DNA of 64,000 nucleotides, from positions 620,001 through 684,000 of the forward strand of contig JADFUC010000559.1 in NCBI GenBank assembly GCA_019722365.1. The letters run 5' to 3'. Below the pieces are notes generated by a model, which saw nothing but the letters and a program-made list of their open reading frames with translations, searched no databases and was not told where the DNA came from. This DNA is from Lithospermum erythrorhizon (lineage: Eukaryota; Streptophyta; Magnoliopsida; Boraginales; Boraginaceae). This document shows positions 25,801-38,329 of the stretch, piece by piece. The stretch's first letter is position 1. Every line of letters begins with the position of its first letter. The translations under genes and the position numbers were made by a program.

Positions 25801-28023
25801 ATTTTTCTAACATAAAAAATTATAATTTTATATTTTCAACATACTTGTTGTCTAATTTTTTTTATTAAATTATTAATCAACCAATAATATAATTTCAATT
25901 AATTATCATTCTATATTTTCAATGTATTTTTTAACTATTTTTTTATTTCCTTAATTTATATACAAATGATTACTATAGGATTAAAATTTTAAGAAAATAA
26001 CTAAAAGGAAAGGAAGTTAATACCTATTAGTATATTACTAACGAAACCTCACATGGAAAAAAATAAAATTAAATGAAAGATGCATACCAAAATACATATT
26101 ATAAAACAAAGGAGGTGCTCCATGTACTGCACATATACACTCCGGAGTATTAATATAGATCAAATGGACACATTTTGTTAAGTGAATAAATATAATATCT
26201 GATTATGTATTTGGAGTTAAATACAAAACATCTTTAAGACTAATAAAATTCACACCTCACAATCATCATTCATCAATATAAAAATAATCAATTCATAAAA
26301 ATATAAGTGGTCTCACCATTAAATTTTATATGAATTCATGAGCTTATGAGATTAAAATCATTTAATATACATATATTAAATATCAAATTTTAAATCCAAC
26401 ACTTATCATATTCAAAGTTTAATCAAATCAACATTCGAAGTACACTTATCATATTCAAAGCTTAATCAAGTTAACGTTCGAAATAAAATATGATATAAAT
26501 TACAAATTCATGAGATTGACCATTTAAACCTCTTTATATTCGTACTGCAAAATTCAAATTATAATACTAACATCTGGCAACCCAATTTTGATGCTTATAA
26601 TAAAGAAAGATACATGTGCATGCAATACACATTCAAATTTTATTCTTCCTATCATTCTATAATAACTTTTTGTACTATAACGTCATTTTTCATTAATTAT
26701 TAACATAATTATCCTTTTATCATAACTTTTTGAGCTATAACTTCATTTTCCACAATTGCTAACTATTAACATAATTATAATTTTTAGAATTTAAATTTGT
26801 TACTAATAATACATTTTATTATTATATTATTGAGTAATAAAATAAAATGATAATGAAAAAATACCCCCCTCAATCCCCAAATTATCATTATTGGAGCATC
26901 TACAGCAACATTCTCAAGCAAGCCCCAATCTCAAATATAGAATAAGAAAATTGCAAAATATATCCAAATGACACAATTTCAGCTTCCTCATATCGAAATG
27001 GCCCAACATCTTTTCATCCGTTAATTCTCTCTCATAAATTGTTTCAAATGGGCCCACAGGTTGCTACTCTCAAGTCTTTTTTTGGTTATGAATACGAAAT
27101 ATTAAAATACTGAAGTTGATCTTTCAATTCAAATGATTCATATTTAATTTGAAGATGAAATGCAACGTTAGATTTATTTGTTTTTTCATTTGTTTTTGCA
27201 AGAATAATGTTTTAAGGGGAATAATGTTCTAAAGAAATATTACATATTAAAATTAGGAGCTCATTTATTTTTATTTTAATTACTGTGCTTGTATTATTAT
27301 TTTCATTTATTATATTAATATTTATTGTTACATCTATTTATATATTAATAATTTTTATTTTAAAATATAAATCTTAATAGATATGAAATATTTTATATTG
27401 TAATTTAATAATTTATGGTGAAAAATAGGGAAACTAATTTTGTATAAAAACTTTTATTTATTTGTTTAAAATAAAAAAATAATTTAGGGAGTTAATTTTA
27501 GAAAAATTTATAGGGTCTATACATAAAGTGAGCATGATATACATAAATACATTGTACATACACATCAATCAGTATGCGCAGATAATAATTCACTTCTTTC
27601 AATCTTGTTCTCTTCTCAAAACAAGCACAAACAATTCTCTATATAAAAATAATCCAATCATTTTCACTTTCACGTTCTTTTTAGTTTTTTTCATTTTCCT
27701 TAATTAAATATACTCAATACTCCTTCCATATCAATTTAAATCATCATCTGCCAAAAATTTCTATTTTTCATTATAAATAATCGTTTACTGACAATATAAA
27801 TTTTAAGGCCAAAATTCAGATTGCCTCATAATATTCTTTTTCTATCCTGCCTCTTTTTTTCTGAAAATTATACGCTAATAATTTTATTAATAAAATACTT
27901 TTCTTTTAAGGTATATAATATGGTGATTTGCATGTGAATTGATTCAAATAACATGATTTCACTGTATAATCTTTAATGGGCATGCTTTAGTTTTTGCTAA
28001 ATTGAATTCAAGACTGAAAAACA
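22836..28023. other. AT-rich intergenic stretch (5.2 kb)
   Basis: No gene could be supported. Two spots contain B-box-like ggttcgac or gagttcga words (about 23037 and 23254), which may be decayed tRNA/SINE sequence. Stowaway-like end motifs (ccctccatccca at about 25390, ctcactccatttctattt at about 25742) suggest MITE remains. A TATATAAAAAT element at about 27641-27650 may be the ARR core promoter, about 375 bp before its ATG. Confidence 0.45.
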
Positions 28024-31000
28024 ATGGATTTTTATACTAGTCAAACTCAAACTATTAAATCTGGTTCAAGTTCATGTTCAAGGGGTGGAGATGTTGACCA
28101 ATTTCCTACAGGTCTTAGAGTACTTGTTGTGGATGATGACCCCACTTGTTTAAGGATCTTGGAAAAAATGCTTAGGATTTGCCTTTATCAAGGTAAATTT
28201 ATGTACCCAATATAGAGTTTTTTGTGTTTGGTTAGCTTGTTTGTTATACTTGGTTAGTAAAAAAAAAAAAGTTGACTTGTATTGCTTTAGTTATTTGATT
28301 GACTTAAAGTTCAAATCTTTATTTGATAGGCTTTTTTGTTTGTTTACTTTGATTGGATTTAATTATTAGATTGGTATTTTGTGGAATTACACTAAGGGGT
28401 TTGCCTTTATCAAGGTAAATTTATATGCCCAATATAGAGTTTTTGTGTTTTTTTTGCTTGTTTGTTATACTTGGTTAGTAAAAAAAGTTAACTTGTATTG
28501 ATTGACTTAAAAGTTCAAATCTTTATGTGATAGACCTTGTTTTATTGGTTTAGTTTGGTTGGATTTCATTGTTAGATTGAATATTTTGTGGAATTAGACA
28601 AGGAGATTTGCCTTTATGAAGGTAAATTTATATGCCCAATATAGAGTTTTTGTGTTTGTTATACTTGGTTAGTAAAAAAAGTCAACTTGTATTGATTTAG
28701 TTATTTGATTGAGTTAAAGTTCAAATCTTGATGTGATAGGCTTTTTTTTTTGTTTAGTTGGATTGGATTTAATTATTAGATTGGTATTTTGTGGAATTAC
28801 ACTAAGGGATTTGCCTTTATCAAGGTAAATTTATATGCCCATTATAGAGTTTTTGTGTTTTTTTTGCTTGTTTGTTGTACTTGGTTAGTGAAAAAAGTTA
28901 AACTTGTATTGAGTTAGTTATTTGATTGACTTAAAGTTCAAAAATCTTTATGTGATAGGCTTTTTTTGTAATTGGTTTAGTTTGATTGGATTTAATTATT
29001 AGATTGGATATTTTGTGGAATTATCAAGGTAAATTTATATACCCAATATAGAGTTTTTTTGTTTGTTTTGTTTGCTAGTTATACTTGCTTTGATTATAAA
29101 AAAAAAAAAAAGTTGACTTGTATTGATTTAGTTATTTGATTGAGTTAAAGTTCAAATCTTTATGTGATAGGCTTTTTTTTTGTTTAGTTTGATTGGATTT
29201 AATTATTAGATTGGATACTTTGTGAAATTACACAAAGGGATTTTGATTGTAATTGTATGTGAGCTTATTTCATTAGTTATTTAGAACTGTAACGATTTCA
29301 CTATGCTGAAATTGGGGGATGTTTTGACTTCTGGATCTTGTTGATTGATGCTGACTCTACCCAAAAGCGTTACGGTGATACTCGCTCCAACTCATTTTAA
29401 TTGACATTTTCGTTTTTGAGATGAAGTTTTGGCTATTAATAGCCTTTTATTCCTTATGCTAATAAATATAAAATTGATATATTGGTTTTCTGAAATGTCT
29501 TCATAATATTATTTTCTTGTCGTTTTAAATAAATAATACGGAGTATAATAATAAAGTTATTAATGGTAAAAATTCATCTTAGAATATAAGATGTCAATTA
29601 AAATGAATCGGAGGAAGCATTACTCCACTAAATAAATAGGTTGAGTTGACATTTTGAGTATCTTTGTAATCACTTGTATTTTTATGTTTTGAAATTTTCA
29701 GTTACCAAATGCAACAGAGCAGAAATTGCATTGGCATTGCTCAGAGAGAACAAAAATGGTTATGATATTGTCATAAGTGATGTGCATATGCCGGATATGG
29801 ATGGTTTCAAACTTCTTGAGCATGTTGGGCTTGAGATGGATCTCCCTGTTATCAGTAAGTTCACTTCTTTATGCGTACATATGATGTTAACGTGACCATG
29901 TAACCTGTGTATAACTACTCTGATGTCCTTTGTGGTTGTGCAGTGATGTCTGCTGATGATAGCAAGAATGTGGTGATGAAAGGTGTAACTCATGGGGCGT
30001 GTGATTATTTGATCAAACCAGTTCGCATGGAAGCATTGAAGAACATTTGGCAGCACGTCGTGCGCAAAAAGAAGATTGAGTGGAAGGACAAGGATGTAGA
30101 ACAGTCTGGAAGTGTAGAAGATGGAGAGCAGCAACAGAAGGCATCCGAAGATGTTGAGTATTCATCTTCAGCAAATGAAGGGAACTGGAGAAGCTCAAAG
30201 AGGAGGAAGGATGAAGACGAAGAAACAGAAGACAGGGAGGATTCATCTACCCTAAAGAAACCACGTGTAGTGTGGTCAGTAGAGCTTCATCAACAATTTG
30301 TTGCAGCAGTCAATCAGCTCGGAATTGATAGTATGAATAACCTTCAAATCTGCTTTTCCTCTTTTATTATCATCCATACTTGGAATTGTTTCAAACTGTG
30401 TTTTTCCATAACAAAACTTAGTGGTACATTCTGGATATTTTGTCACGTTTAGTTTAATTGATTGTTGCTTCCTTGCTCATAAACTCATGGAGTCATGAAT
30501 GACACTTCTCCAAAAATGAATTAGTATATGTTTGTTTCCTTTATTTCTGGCTCTATGTGTTTCATCTGCTGTACTGCCAGAAATGTTGTTGTATCCTTAT
30601 CATCTATTCTATTAATTGGCAACAGAGGCTGTTCCCAAGAAGATTCTGGAGTTGATGAATGTAAGTGGATTGACAAGGGAAAATGTTGCAAGCCATCTTC
30701 AGGTGAAGACTTTGGCACGATGGATAAAAGTCTAGCATTAGATTAAAAAGTTTAGCTCTGAGTAGCAGCTTATTGAGTTTAAACTCTACATATGCTCACC
30801 ATGTATTTTTTGTTTTGCAGAAGTATAGATTATATCTTAGAAGGCTGAGTGGTGTGTCTCAGCACCAAAGTGGACTTAATACCTCCTTCATAACATCCCC
30901 AGAAGCTGCATTCGGGTCAATGTCTTCACTTAGCGGACTTGATTTCCAGGCTCTTGCTGCCAGTGGTCAGCTTCCTGCACAAAGCCTTGCTGCTCTTCAG

Positions 31001-32140
31001 GCAGCAGAATTCAGTAGGTCGGCTACAACATCTGCAATATCTATGCCCATAACTGACAAGAGAAATATTTTTAGCTTCGAACCACCAAATTTAAGATTTG
31101 GGAATGGACACCAAGAAGCAAGTAATAACACTAAGCAGGTAAGTTTGCTTCAAGGAGTCCCCACAAATATGGAACCAAAGAACCTGGCCAACTTGCACCC
31201 AGCACAGCCCATTTTTGGGATGAATGGGAACTCACAAGTTAATCAAAGCAACTCCTCATTGATGCAAATGAATCAACTGCAATCAAACAGACTACTTTTG
31301 AATCAAACTAATGGTAGTCGAGTTCCTAGAAATCAATCCTCACATGAGCAAACCCTTATGTCAAATGCTATACCAAGAGTCTGGACACCAAAAGGTGTTG
31401 AAAGAGGTACAACTTATGGTCACGTTTCTCAAGGTTCTTCAATGGTTGATTTTTCCGTGAAGCAAAGTACAGAGCTGCCAGGGACCAGTTTTCCTCTACT
31501 GAGTGGTTCAGGGATGTCTACCCTGTCCCCAAAAGCAATATTTCAAGGAGAGGTAAATACGGAAGTAAGGGACTTGAGAAATTTTCGCCCTGGCTACGAA
31601 CTTGTCAATGAGCTTCATCTTCAGAAAACACCAGATTGGAGTCCGCAAAATAATAGATCAGCTTTTCACGGATCTCAGAATTCTTCGTTCCGAGTCAAAG
31701 ATGATCTGCACTCGGTATTCGATCAACAAGCTGTTTCTGCCACTACAACGAGTGGGGACCGTAAAAATGTACCTGTTAATAATGGATTCTTCTCTGTAGG
31801 TGAAGGACAAAATAACACATCAAATATGGGTCCAGTAAATCCTTTATTAGCCTTTACTTCAAGGAGGGTTAAATCTGAAAGTCTGACTGATCCAGGATAT
31901 CAAAGTAATCTATTATCTGAATCATTTGGTCATGATGACCATGACCTATTGAGTGCTCTTCTGAAACAGGTAACATTAAGTTGCTCGTATTCTGTTTTGT
32001 TTTGACAACTGGTGTTGTTAGGCAGATGAGTTATTCATTTCATCTATATGTAATTTCTTATGCAGCAGCAGGACGAGGTTCTACCTGTTGATAACGACTT
32101 TGGCTTTGATGGGTATTCGTTGGATAACCTCTCATCTTAA
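28024..32140 (+). CDS. Type-B two-component response regulator (ARR), 6 exons, 669 aa
   Basis: Exons 28024-28192, 29702-29854, 29944-30330, 30626-30702, 30821-31969 and 32066-32140 join in frame to 669 aa. The receiver domain spans about residues 30-147 and keeps every active-site residue: acidic D37/D38/D39 (VVDDDP), phosphoacceptor D83 ([12 protein letters not shown]) and K132 (LIKPVR). An acidic/basic linker with a SSKRRKDE nuclear signal leads to the GARP (Myb-like) DNA-binding domain at about 212-271, from [15 protein letters not shown] to [17 protein letters not shown]. The 77-bp GARP exon matches known type-B genes. The Gln/Asn/Ser-rich C-terminal half fits a transactivation domain. 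Type-B ARRs are nuclear factors that turn His-kinase phosphorelay signals into cytokinin-primary transcription; overall it resembles the ARR1/2/10/12 group. Intron 1 (1.5 kb) holds a tandem array and a MITE. Confidence 0.96.
28176..29255 (+). repeat. Tandem array (~205-215 bp units) inside ARR intron 1
   Basis: About five diverged head-to-tail units begin near 28176, 28397, 28602, 28806 and 29030 (the last partial). Each contains versions of 'ggtaaatttatatgcccaat', 'ttggttagtaaaaaa', 'gttcaaatctt' and 'attagattgg'. The first unit starts in exon 1, so later units repeat the exon 1 end (TTTGCCTTTATCAAG) together with its GTAAAT donor. Units differ by small indels and substitutions. Confidence 0.88.
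29379..29622. mobile_element. Stowaway-like MITE in ARR intron 1
   Basis: Terminal inverted repeats of about 27 bp are visible: ctcgctccaactcattttaa (from 29381) and its near-complement ending aaaatgaatcggaggaag (29617). TA lies just outside the left end, and a TA lies three bases beyond the right. Length is about 240 bp, AT-rich, without coding capacity, as expected for Tc1/mariner-derived Stowaway MITEs. Confidence 0.8.
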
Positions 32141-33333
32141 CTCAGACTACAGAGCTAATGTTGGTAACATTGTAACTCTTGCCTACTTAAATACTTATCC
32201 TGAAATTAACCAACTTACGAAACTGCACGTCAACTTGCAGGCTTAGGATCGCTGGCGTGCTGTGCAGCCATGGGGATATGCTCTGCTATGCTTGTTTCGA
32301 TAGCAATCCCCGTTTGATAGATGACGCTCAGATGGATCAGTGTGGTAGAAGATGAAGGAAACTTATATTTTGACTTGTTGACGCGCAAAGGCATACATGC
32401 AAAGTTTCAACGAATAGGTAGATAACATCGTTTTAAGGTTGTACTTCAACAGAGATCTTAAGTTTTTCAGTTTTCTAGTGTGGGTTACGAGTTCCCCAGA
32501 TACTATAGTCTTTCGATTTAATGAGACATAATTATTCTTTTGGAAATGGTCATAATGTACAGCTTTTATTTGATAGCTGAAGTCAAGACCACAAGTATTC
32601 TTATTATGTTTTCCAATAATAGATTTCTTTAGTTTGGTTGCTCATTTTTTCAATTATACCGTCTCAAGCTATTTCTTTGAGAGTTAGTGTTACATTCAGA
32701 GTTCATGTCTTTTGCAATTAACCTGTGAAGTTGCGTTAACAACAAGCATCATTAGTATGGTAATTTACCCTTTTACTACTTCAAAGGGCAGAGTAAAACT
32801 TTGACCTAATCAATTCCAACTAAAACCGTGCGGCTGAAAATTAGTGAAACGTGCAGCATATACCAGTCTTTCAAACCATCATAGATATTTTCAAAACGTT
32901 TTCCCTTGGAGACTTCAACGTGGGTCATCCATTCCAAAATTCTCCAAGGCAAGCAATTTTTAATATTGGAATTTTTATGGGCCAAACTTCCGAAAAATAG
33001 ATGCAATTTGATGGTATAAATAGTAGCTATCAAATCTTTTCAATCTTATCACAACACTAATTTGAAGTCGGGGTCTTATAGTCTTCCACACTTAATTTCT
33101 TAACAATCCTAAGTTTAGGTGCGGCCGGCCTTTGGCAGGTCGTTACATTTAGGTTTGTTCTTGTTGCATATGATAAATTGATAATACGAAGAATGTAGTT
33201 TAGTTTATACAAAAATATTGAAAGGTAGATATCAAAAAAATGTTCTGAGCATATACTTGTTTTGAGGAAAGCAAAAACAACTTTCTCCAAAACATTGCGC
33301 TTCTACGGCAGCCTAAGAAATTATGTCCACTAT
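32141..33333. other. Tail-to-tail spacer between ARR and COBL
   Basis: This contains the ARR 3' UTR and the COBL 3' UTR. A plus-strand TATAAATA at 33015-33022 has no coding frame behind it. The 75-codon minus frame at 32806-33033 has no recognisable domain. Confidence 0.5.
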
Positions 33334-36300
33334 CTATTGCTGCAAGAATAGGAAAGCAACCAGAGCTTGAAGAACAGCTAGAGTTACGGACAACCCTAAT
33401 ATATGAGAATTGCTCCCTGGAAGTAGTTCTGGCAAGGCACATTCTTCCCCGTTGAAGTAAACTTTTGTCGGGAATCCATCGCCTGCAGCAATATTAATGT
33501 CAGGAGTATTTTTCTTTGTGAATGAAATCACTGACTGTTGTTTCCCGGGGATCCTATAGTCCTTCTCTAGGTTAGCTCCATCAGTTTCCCCGACTAAATA
33601 GTTCAAGCCTTGAAGGCCCTGCAAGAATATGGTGTTGTTAACAGTTTCTAATGTACTTCCATTGAAAGAGTACACTGCCTCAAAACCGGAAGCTGTTTTG
33701 TCCAATTCTATCGCGGCAAACCAATCAGCGAAAGTTATTTCATCCCAGTTGAAGACAGTGATCCTTGCAGACCATCCACCTCTGTAGTCGCTAGCTAAAT
33801 GCCAGTTAAGACTGACACCACAATTATCTCCACAAGGCAATGGGTTTGACATTGGTAAATGATGAAGATCGGCCCATGCAGTTGACAAGGAGCTCCGGTT
33901 GTCAAATGGGATGAGCTGAGCCTGGGATGGGAGAAGAAGAGCCGGCGAATTTGTACTGCAAGATTGAGTACTACTGGGACAGCCACAAGCACAAGTAGGA
34001 CAAGGGATGATAGATTCGTTGTAGTAAGCAGAGAATGACACACAGCATTTAGGGCTTGCTCCCTTCTGTTGGGTGATATTACACACCACTTGCCAACTCG
34101 CAAATGAAGTTTTATTCAACGGTAATCCACTTGAGTCCGGAAATTCACTAGGACTGACTCTGACTGGAGGTCCACATTTATAATCTGGATTTAACGTTCC
34201 ATTTATTCTCCAGTTCTGGGGTGGAGTGAGCTGAGAGCGGTTGAGATCCGGTGGCATTTTGAAGACATTAATCTGGAAAGAAGAAATGGACTTGCTTGGG
34301 TCCATTGAAGGTGGCAAGATTGTCCCATTGCGGCAACAATATGGTATCATTCCCAGTATCGTGTCATTGGTCTTCTCCAAAGGCAAGTCAACAATGGTTG
34401 GTCGTCTTTCACAATTCAAAACAGTGGCAAAGTCAAGTTGCTGATAGTACTGTCCCTGTCGGCCAAAAATACAGTCTGAAGAATCAACAACAGAGGGATA
34501 AGCCCCTTTCATTGTGTAGATAAATTCATCATGCATCCAGTCCCAGCTTAACCTCCAGTTATCAAGACGGCCAAGGAGGTTGTGGTTTGAAATTGTGACT
34601 TGTGCCCAGTAATTGGATTCGTAAGTCCTGGTCACATCATACATTATTGTAAGATCACCCTTCTGACGGGGCAGAAACTCTACATCCAGAGTTTCATCGG
34701 CCTTAAAGTTCGAATCCTTGACGCAACAAACTTGCATCGTGGCATTTCCTGAAATATTGACAGTTCAACGCTCAGAGGTCCATTATATAAATCGGCATGT
34801 GCATTAGAGCATGACATTGAAAGTAGAGAAGTTTGGGTGAAAATTTTGTTTTAAAGAAAGCCATTGACTTATCCACAACTAAACTTACTTTTTCTATTAG
34901 ACTAGGTAATGCACAAGTCGCACAAGAAATGTTGCCTACAGTTCATGAATAAACATTTCAACAAAGTTGCAATCTTCATACAATTATTACTATAGATCAT
35001 CATCAAGGAATCCAACAAAGTAAAAAACACAGCTAAATGTATACTATATCACATGATCTATAGGAAAAACTAACTTCAAACAGAAAAAGAAACTGATCTG
35101 TTCCATATCATTCCATCTCATAAACCAACACGATTGAACTCATAGTAAATTCAGTTACACATAGAACAAGAAAAAGCCAAATTCTTCTGAAGTAATTGTC
35201 AAGTTCATATCATTTGAGATTTTGCTCACATAAAAACAATAATCCCATGTCCCCATCTAATATGACGTCAAAATCCATTAAACACCAAAACCACATAGCA
35301 AAAAGATCAAATCTTATTCATTTCCATCCCATAATTAATTCACACAAAGACTACCTACATACCTACAAGATTGTTCGGTTTGTTTTTTCAACGACTCAGA
35401 AAAAAAAAACTTTGTGGCCTTATTGACACATAGTTATGATTGAATCAAAATTATCATGTTAATACAAAATGCACATCATCAAATCCAAGAACACATAACT
35501 CGAAAAAAGGTTCAATTTTTATTTTCAATTATCCCATTCTTACCATTCATAGTAGGTCTAGGGCAAGTCCAACCATCATTGACCAAAGTTATATTCCCAG
35601 GCATAGGTACACTAGCATTCCCAACACCAAACTGAGTCCCCACCATCTTCACCTGCCATCAGCCGACCTATGTTAGTTCACCAATGTTCAATCGAACACC
35701 CAAAAATTTTATAAATGAGAAAATAACATCGCAATTATATATGATCTATATCTATTACATTAAAAAGTAACAATAGTTATGATAAGTTTGTTACTATGAC
35801 ATGCCCCACGATTTCAAGTCTCCCGTCTGCTGACGGTCGAAAAGTACGCAGTCTTACCCAAGTTATAGTTATAAGCAGTGACGTTGCTCCGACCGACTCG
35901 CTAATCGAAAGATTTTATATTTACATTTTATAAAGGATAATCCGAACACCCGCTACTAATATCCTAGATCCCGCCTACCTGAACACCCATCTGAGTCTCA
36001 TCTCCAGCAGTCTGAACAGCAGTTTTGAGATCAGGATTAGGAAAACCAGCAAAGATGGTCCCATTCCCTACACCCAAAGGCAAAGAGCCTCCATCAGCAA
36101 GCACCACCTCTGAAGCAGATACCAACAACTCATCATGCTGAAATCCAACAAATACCCTCCACTGCTTCAACTCCTCCAAACCATTATTCACTATATCAAG
36201 ACTTGACTCAAATCTATAAGGCTGTTTGGTTGGTTCAGTATTGAGTATGGGGGGTATTCTTTTGCCTGTAGTGTATATATATGAAATGAATATTCCATTG

Positions 36301-36389
36301 CAGTTGTCTAAAGCTGTTGGTTCTTGAGCATATAATTGGGCTGCATTAAAAATGGAGATGATGAAGAATAATTGAATTATGAGTACCAT
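33334..36389 (-). CDS. COBRA-like GPI-anchored protein, COBL7-type long form, 3 exons, 644 aa
   Basis: Exons are 36389-35979, 35652-35544 and 34748-33334; they join in frame to 644 aa. A signal peptide ([19 protein letters not shown], about residues 1-21) is followed by an N-terminal extension typical of the COBL7-11 subgroup. The COBRA domain has an IMYDV-type start ([19 protein letters not shown]), many Cys and N-glycosylation sites, and the hallmark [17 protein letters not shown] followed by CACGC. The C-terminus ([20 protein letters not shown]) is a GPI-attachment tail preceded by a small-residue site (PGSNS). COBLs sit at the outer plasma membrane and cell wall and affect cellulose orientation and cell expansion. 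The length and split extension separate it from short COBRA/COBL1-6 (about 450 aa). Confidence 0.94.
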
Positions 36390-38329
36390 ATTTGATCAAA
36401 ATGAAAGAGATTAATTGGAATGAATGAATGAATGATAAAAAGGAAGATGAATAGATGATTGAAATATAAAAAGGAGAAGACACGGAAAGCAAACGAGTAG
36501 AACCGAGTCAAAAAGACAGCTTAAAGGAAGCTGTAACCATGTTTTAGTACTCATGTAGTAATGGGAATTTTATGCTTTTTTAGTTCAAAATTATTTATTT
36601 TATAATTCCTCCAATCCATTTTAATTAAATTTTTTCACATGAAAATAAGTCTTTGATATTTAATTATTCTTTAATAATATTATTAAAAAAATTAATATTA
36701 CGAAAGATTTTTAAAAGACGAATCCAATGATATTTAATTTTATATTTATAGAATAATAAAGAATTAATAATTGATGGTTAAAGTCAATTTTAAAGTCAAA
36801 CCACACCAAAGACGGACGAAGATATTTTATATTGGAATTAGTATCTTCAATTTCATTTTTTAGATTTTGTGATAACATTTTGATAATAAATTAAGTTTTA
36901 TTTAAGAAATACGGAGTACTCAGTATAAATTAATATTATTAATTTTATTTTGTAAGAAATAATCATGGTCAAAGTTTAACATTTGAAACATAATTAATAA
37001 AGCCTATTTTGGGTTATTATAGAAACTCATTATAAATATTTTTAGAATTTTTATATATACAATAGTATAATTTGAAGAATTAACTTATATATTTATTGTT
37101 GAAACTATACGTGGATTATTGCATCTTGACGGTATGACACTTGTTACGAATGTAAATGTAATTATTTTTTATATATCATTTACAATTTAGCTATCTTGAA
37201 AAGAATCATATCCAATCTTGAATCATTTGGAAATTTTGTATCTTATCTTTGAGGTTCAATTTGCATATATCTCTACATTTTTCACATGAATAAAAGAATA
37301 TAGAAAAGTAAATTATTGTGATGCAAGGAGTAGAGTAGCTAGAAAATGAAGAAGGTGTCAAACATAGATTACAAAGCATATATGTAGTAAGACAAAATGA
37401 ATGCTGATAGGGATTTGGGACATGCAAAAGCTTTAACAAAAGTATGGACTTGATCAAGGATTTATGGCCATATGGGTCCCTAAGAATTAAAGAAAGCTTG
37501 GAGAGTTGGAGGTTACCGTTAGACGGCCGTTGAATACGAACAATCTAGGGAGTCAAGGTTATTGTTGGGTTGAGTTTTGTCTAGGGTCCGTTTGTTGGAC
37601 TCAATAAAAATGATTGAAGCATTTCAGAAGCTTTAGGCCTTTGGTCAGATAGTCACTGTCTTCATGGACTTGTGTTTTCAGTTCAGCATATGTTGTTGCA
37701 CACTTGCACTTTTGCTTTGTTTTTATTGGGTTAGATCATAGATGTATGGCCTCAGTGTTGGAGTTAGCCCAAATGCAACAAAAGGAAGTGTTTGGTTGTT
37801 ACTTTCGTCCCTTCCTATTACCACAACACTAGTTGAGAGTTGAGACCTTGAGTACTTGAATAGTTGTGATTATAATTCATCTATAGTTGAGTCAAATTAT
37901 TCAATGAGATATGATTTGATTTTTGAGACCTCGCTTCACCAACTTAAATCAGTATCTTTGCATTAGTTAGTAGTCACTTTATTTATTTACATATGGAAAA
38001 TCAATAATTTTGATGGTCTTGTTGACACATACCACATAGAATATTAGAAAAAAAAAATTATATCTCATGTAATACTGTATGTATCAATTTTTTCGAGATC
38101 GTATTGTTAGAAAATATACAAGTTATCCCAAAGTAGAATAAATCTTTTCCTTTTTCTTTTTCTCAACAATAAAGAAGACGAGTAAGATTGTATGTTGATT
38201 TAACATTCATGATGGTACGAATGATAAAATTCCTTTTGATTGAGATATGGTATATCTAAAATAGAAATACCTTTTTAATTATACTCGATATGTTTCCAAT
38301 TTAACTGAAAATTTTCTTTAAATAAATAG
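36390..38329. other. Intergenic, no gene seen
   Basis: This holds the COBL promoter. The rest is AT-rich, with a Stowaway-like end motif near 36606 (ctccaatccattttaatta). The 83-codon minus frame at 37206-37457 has no recognisable domain. Confidence 0.45.
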
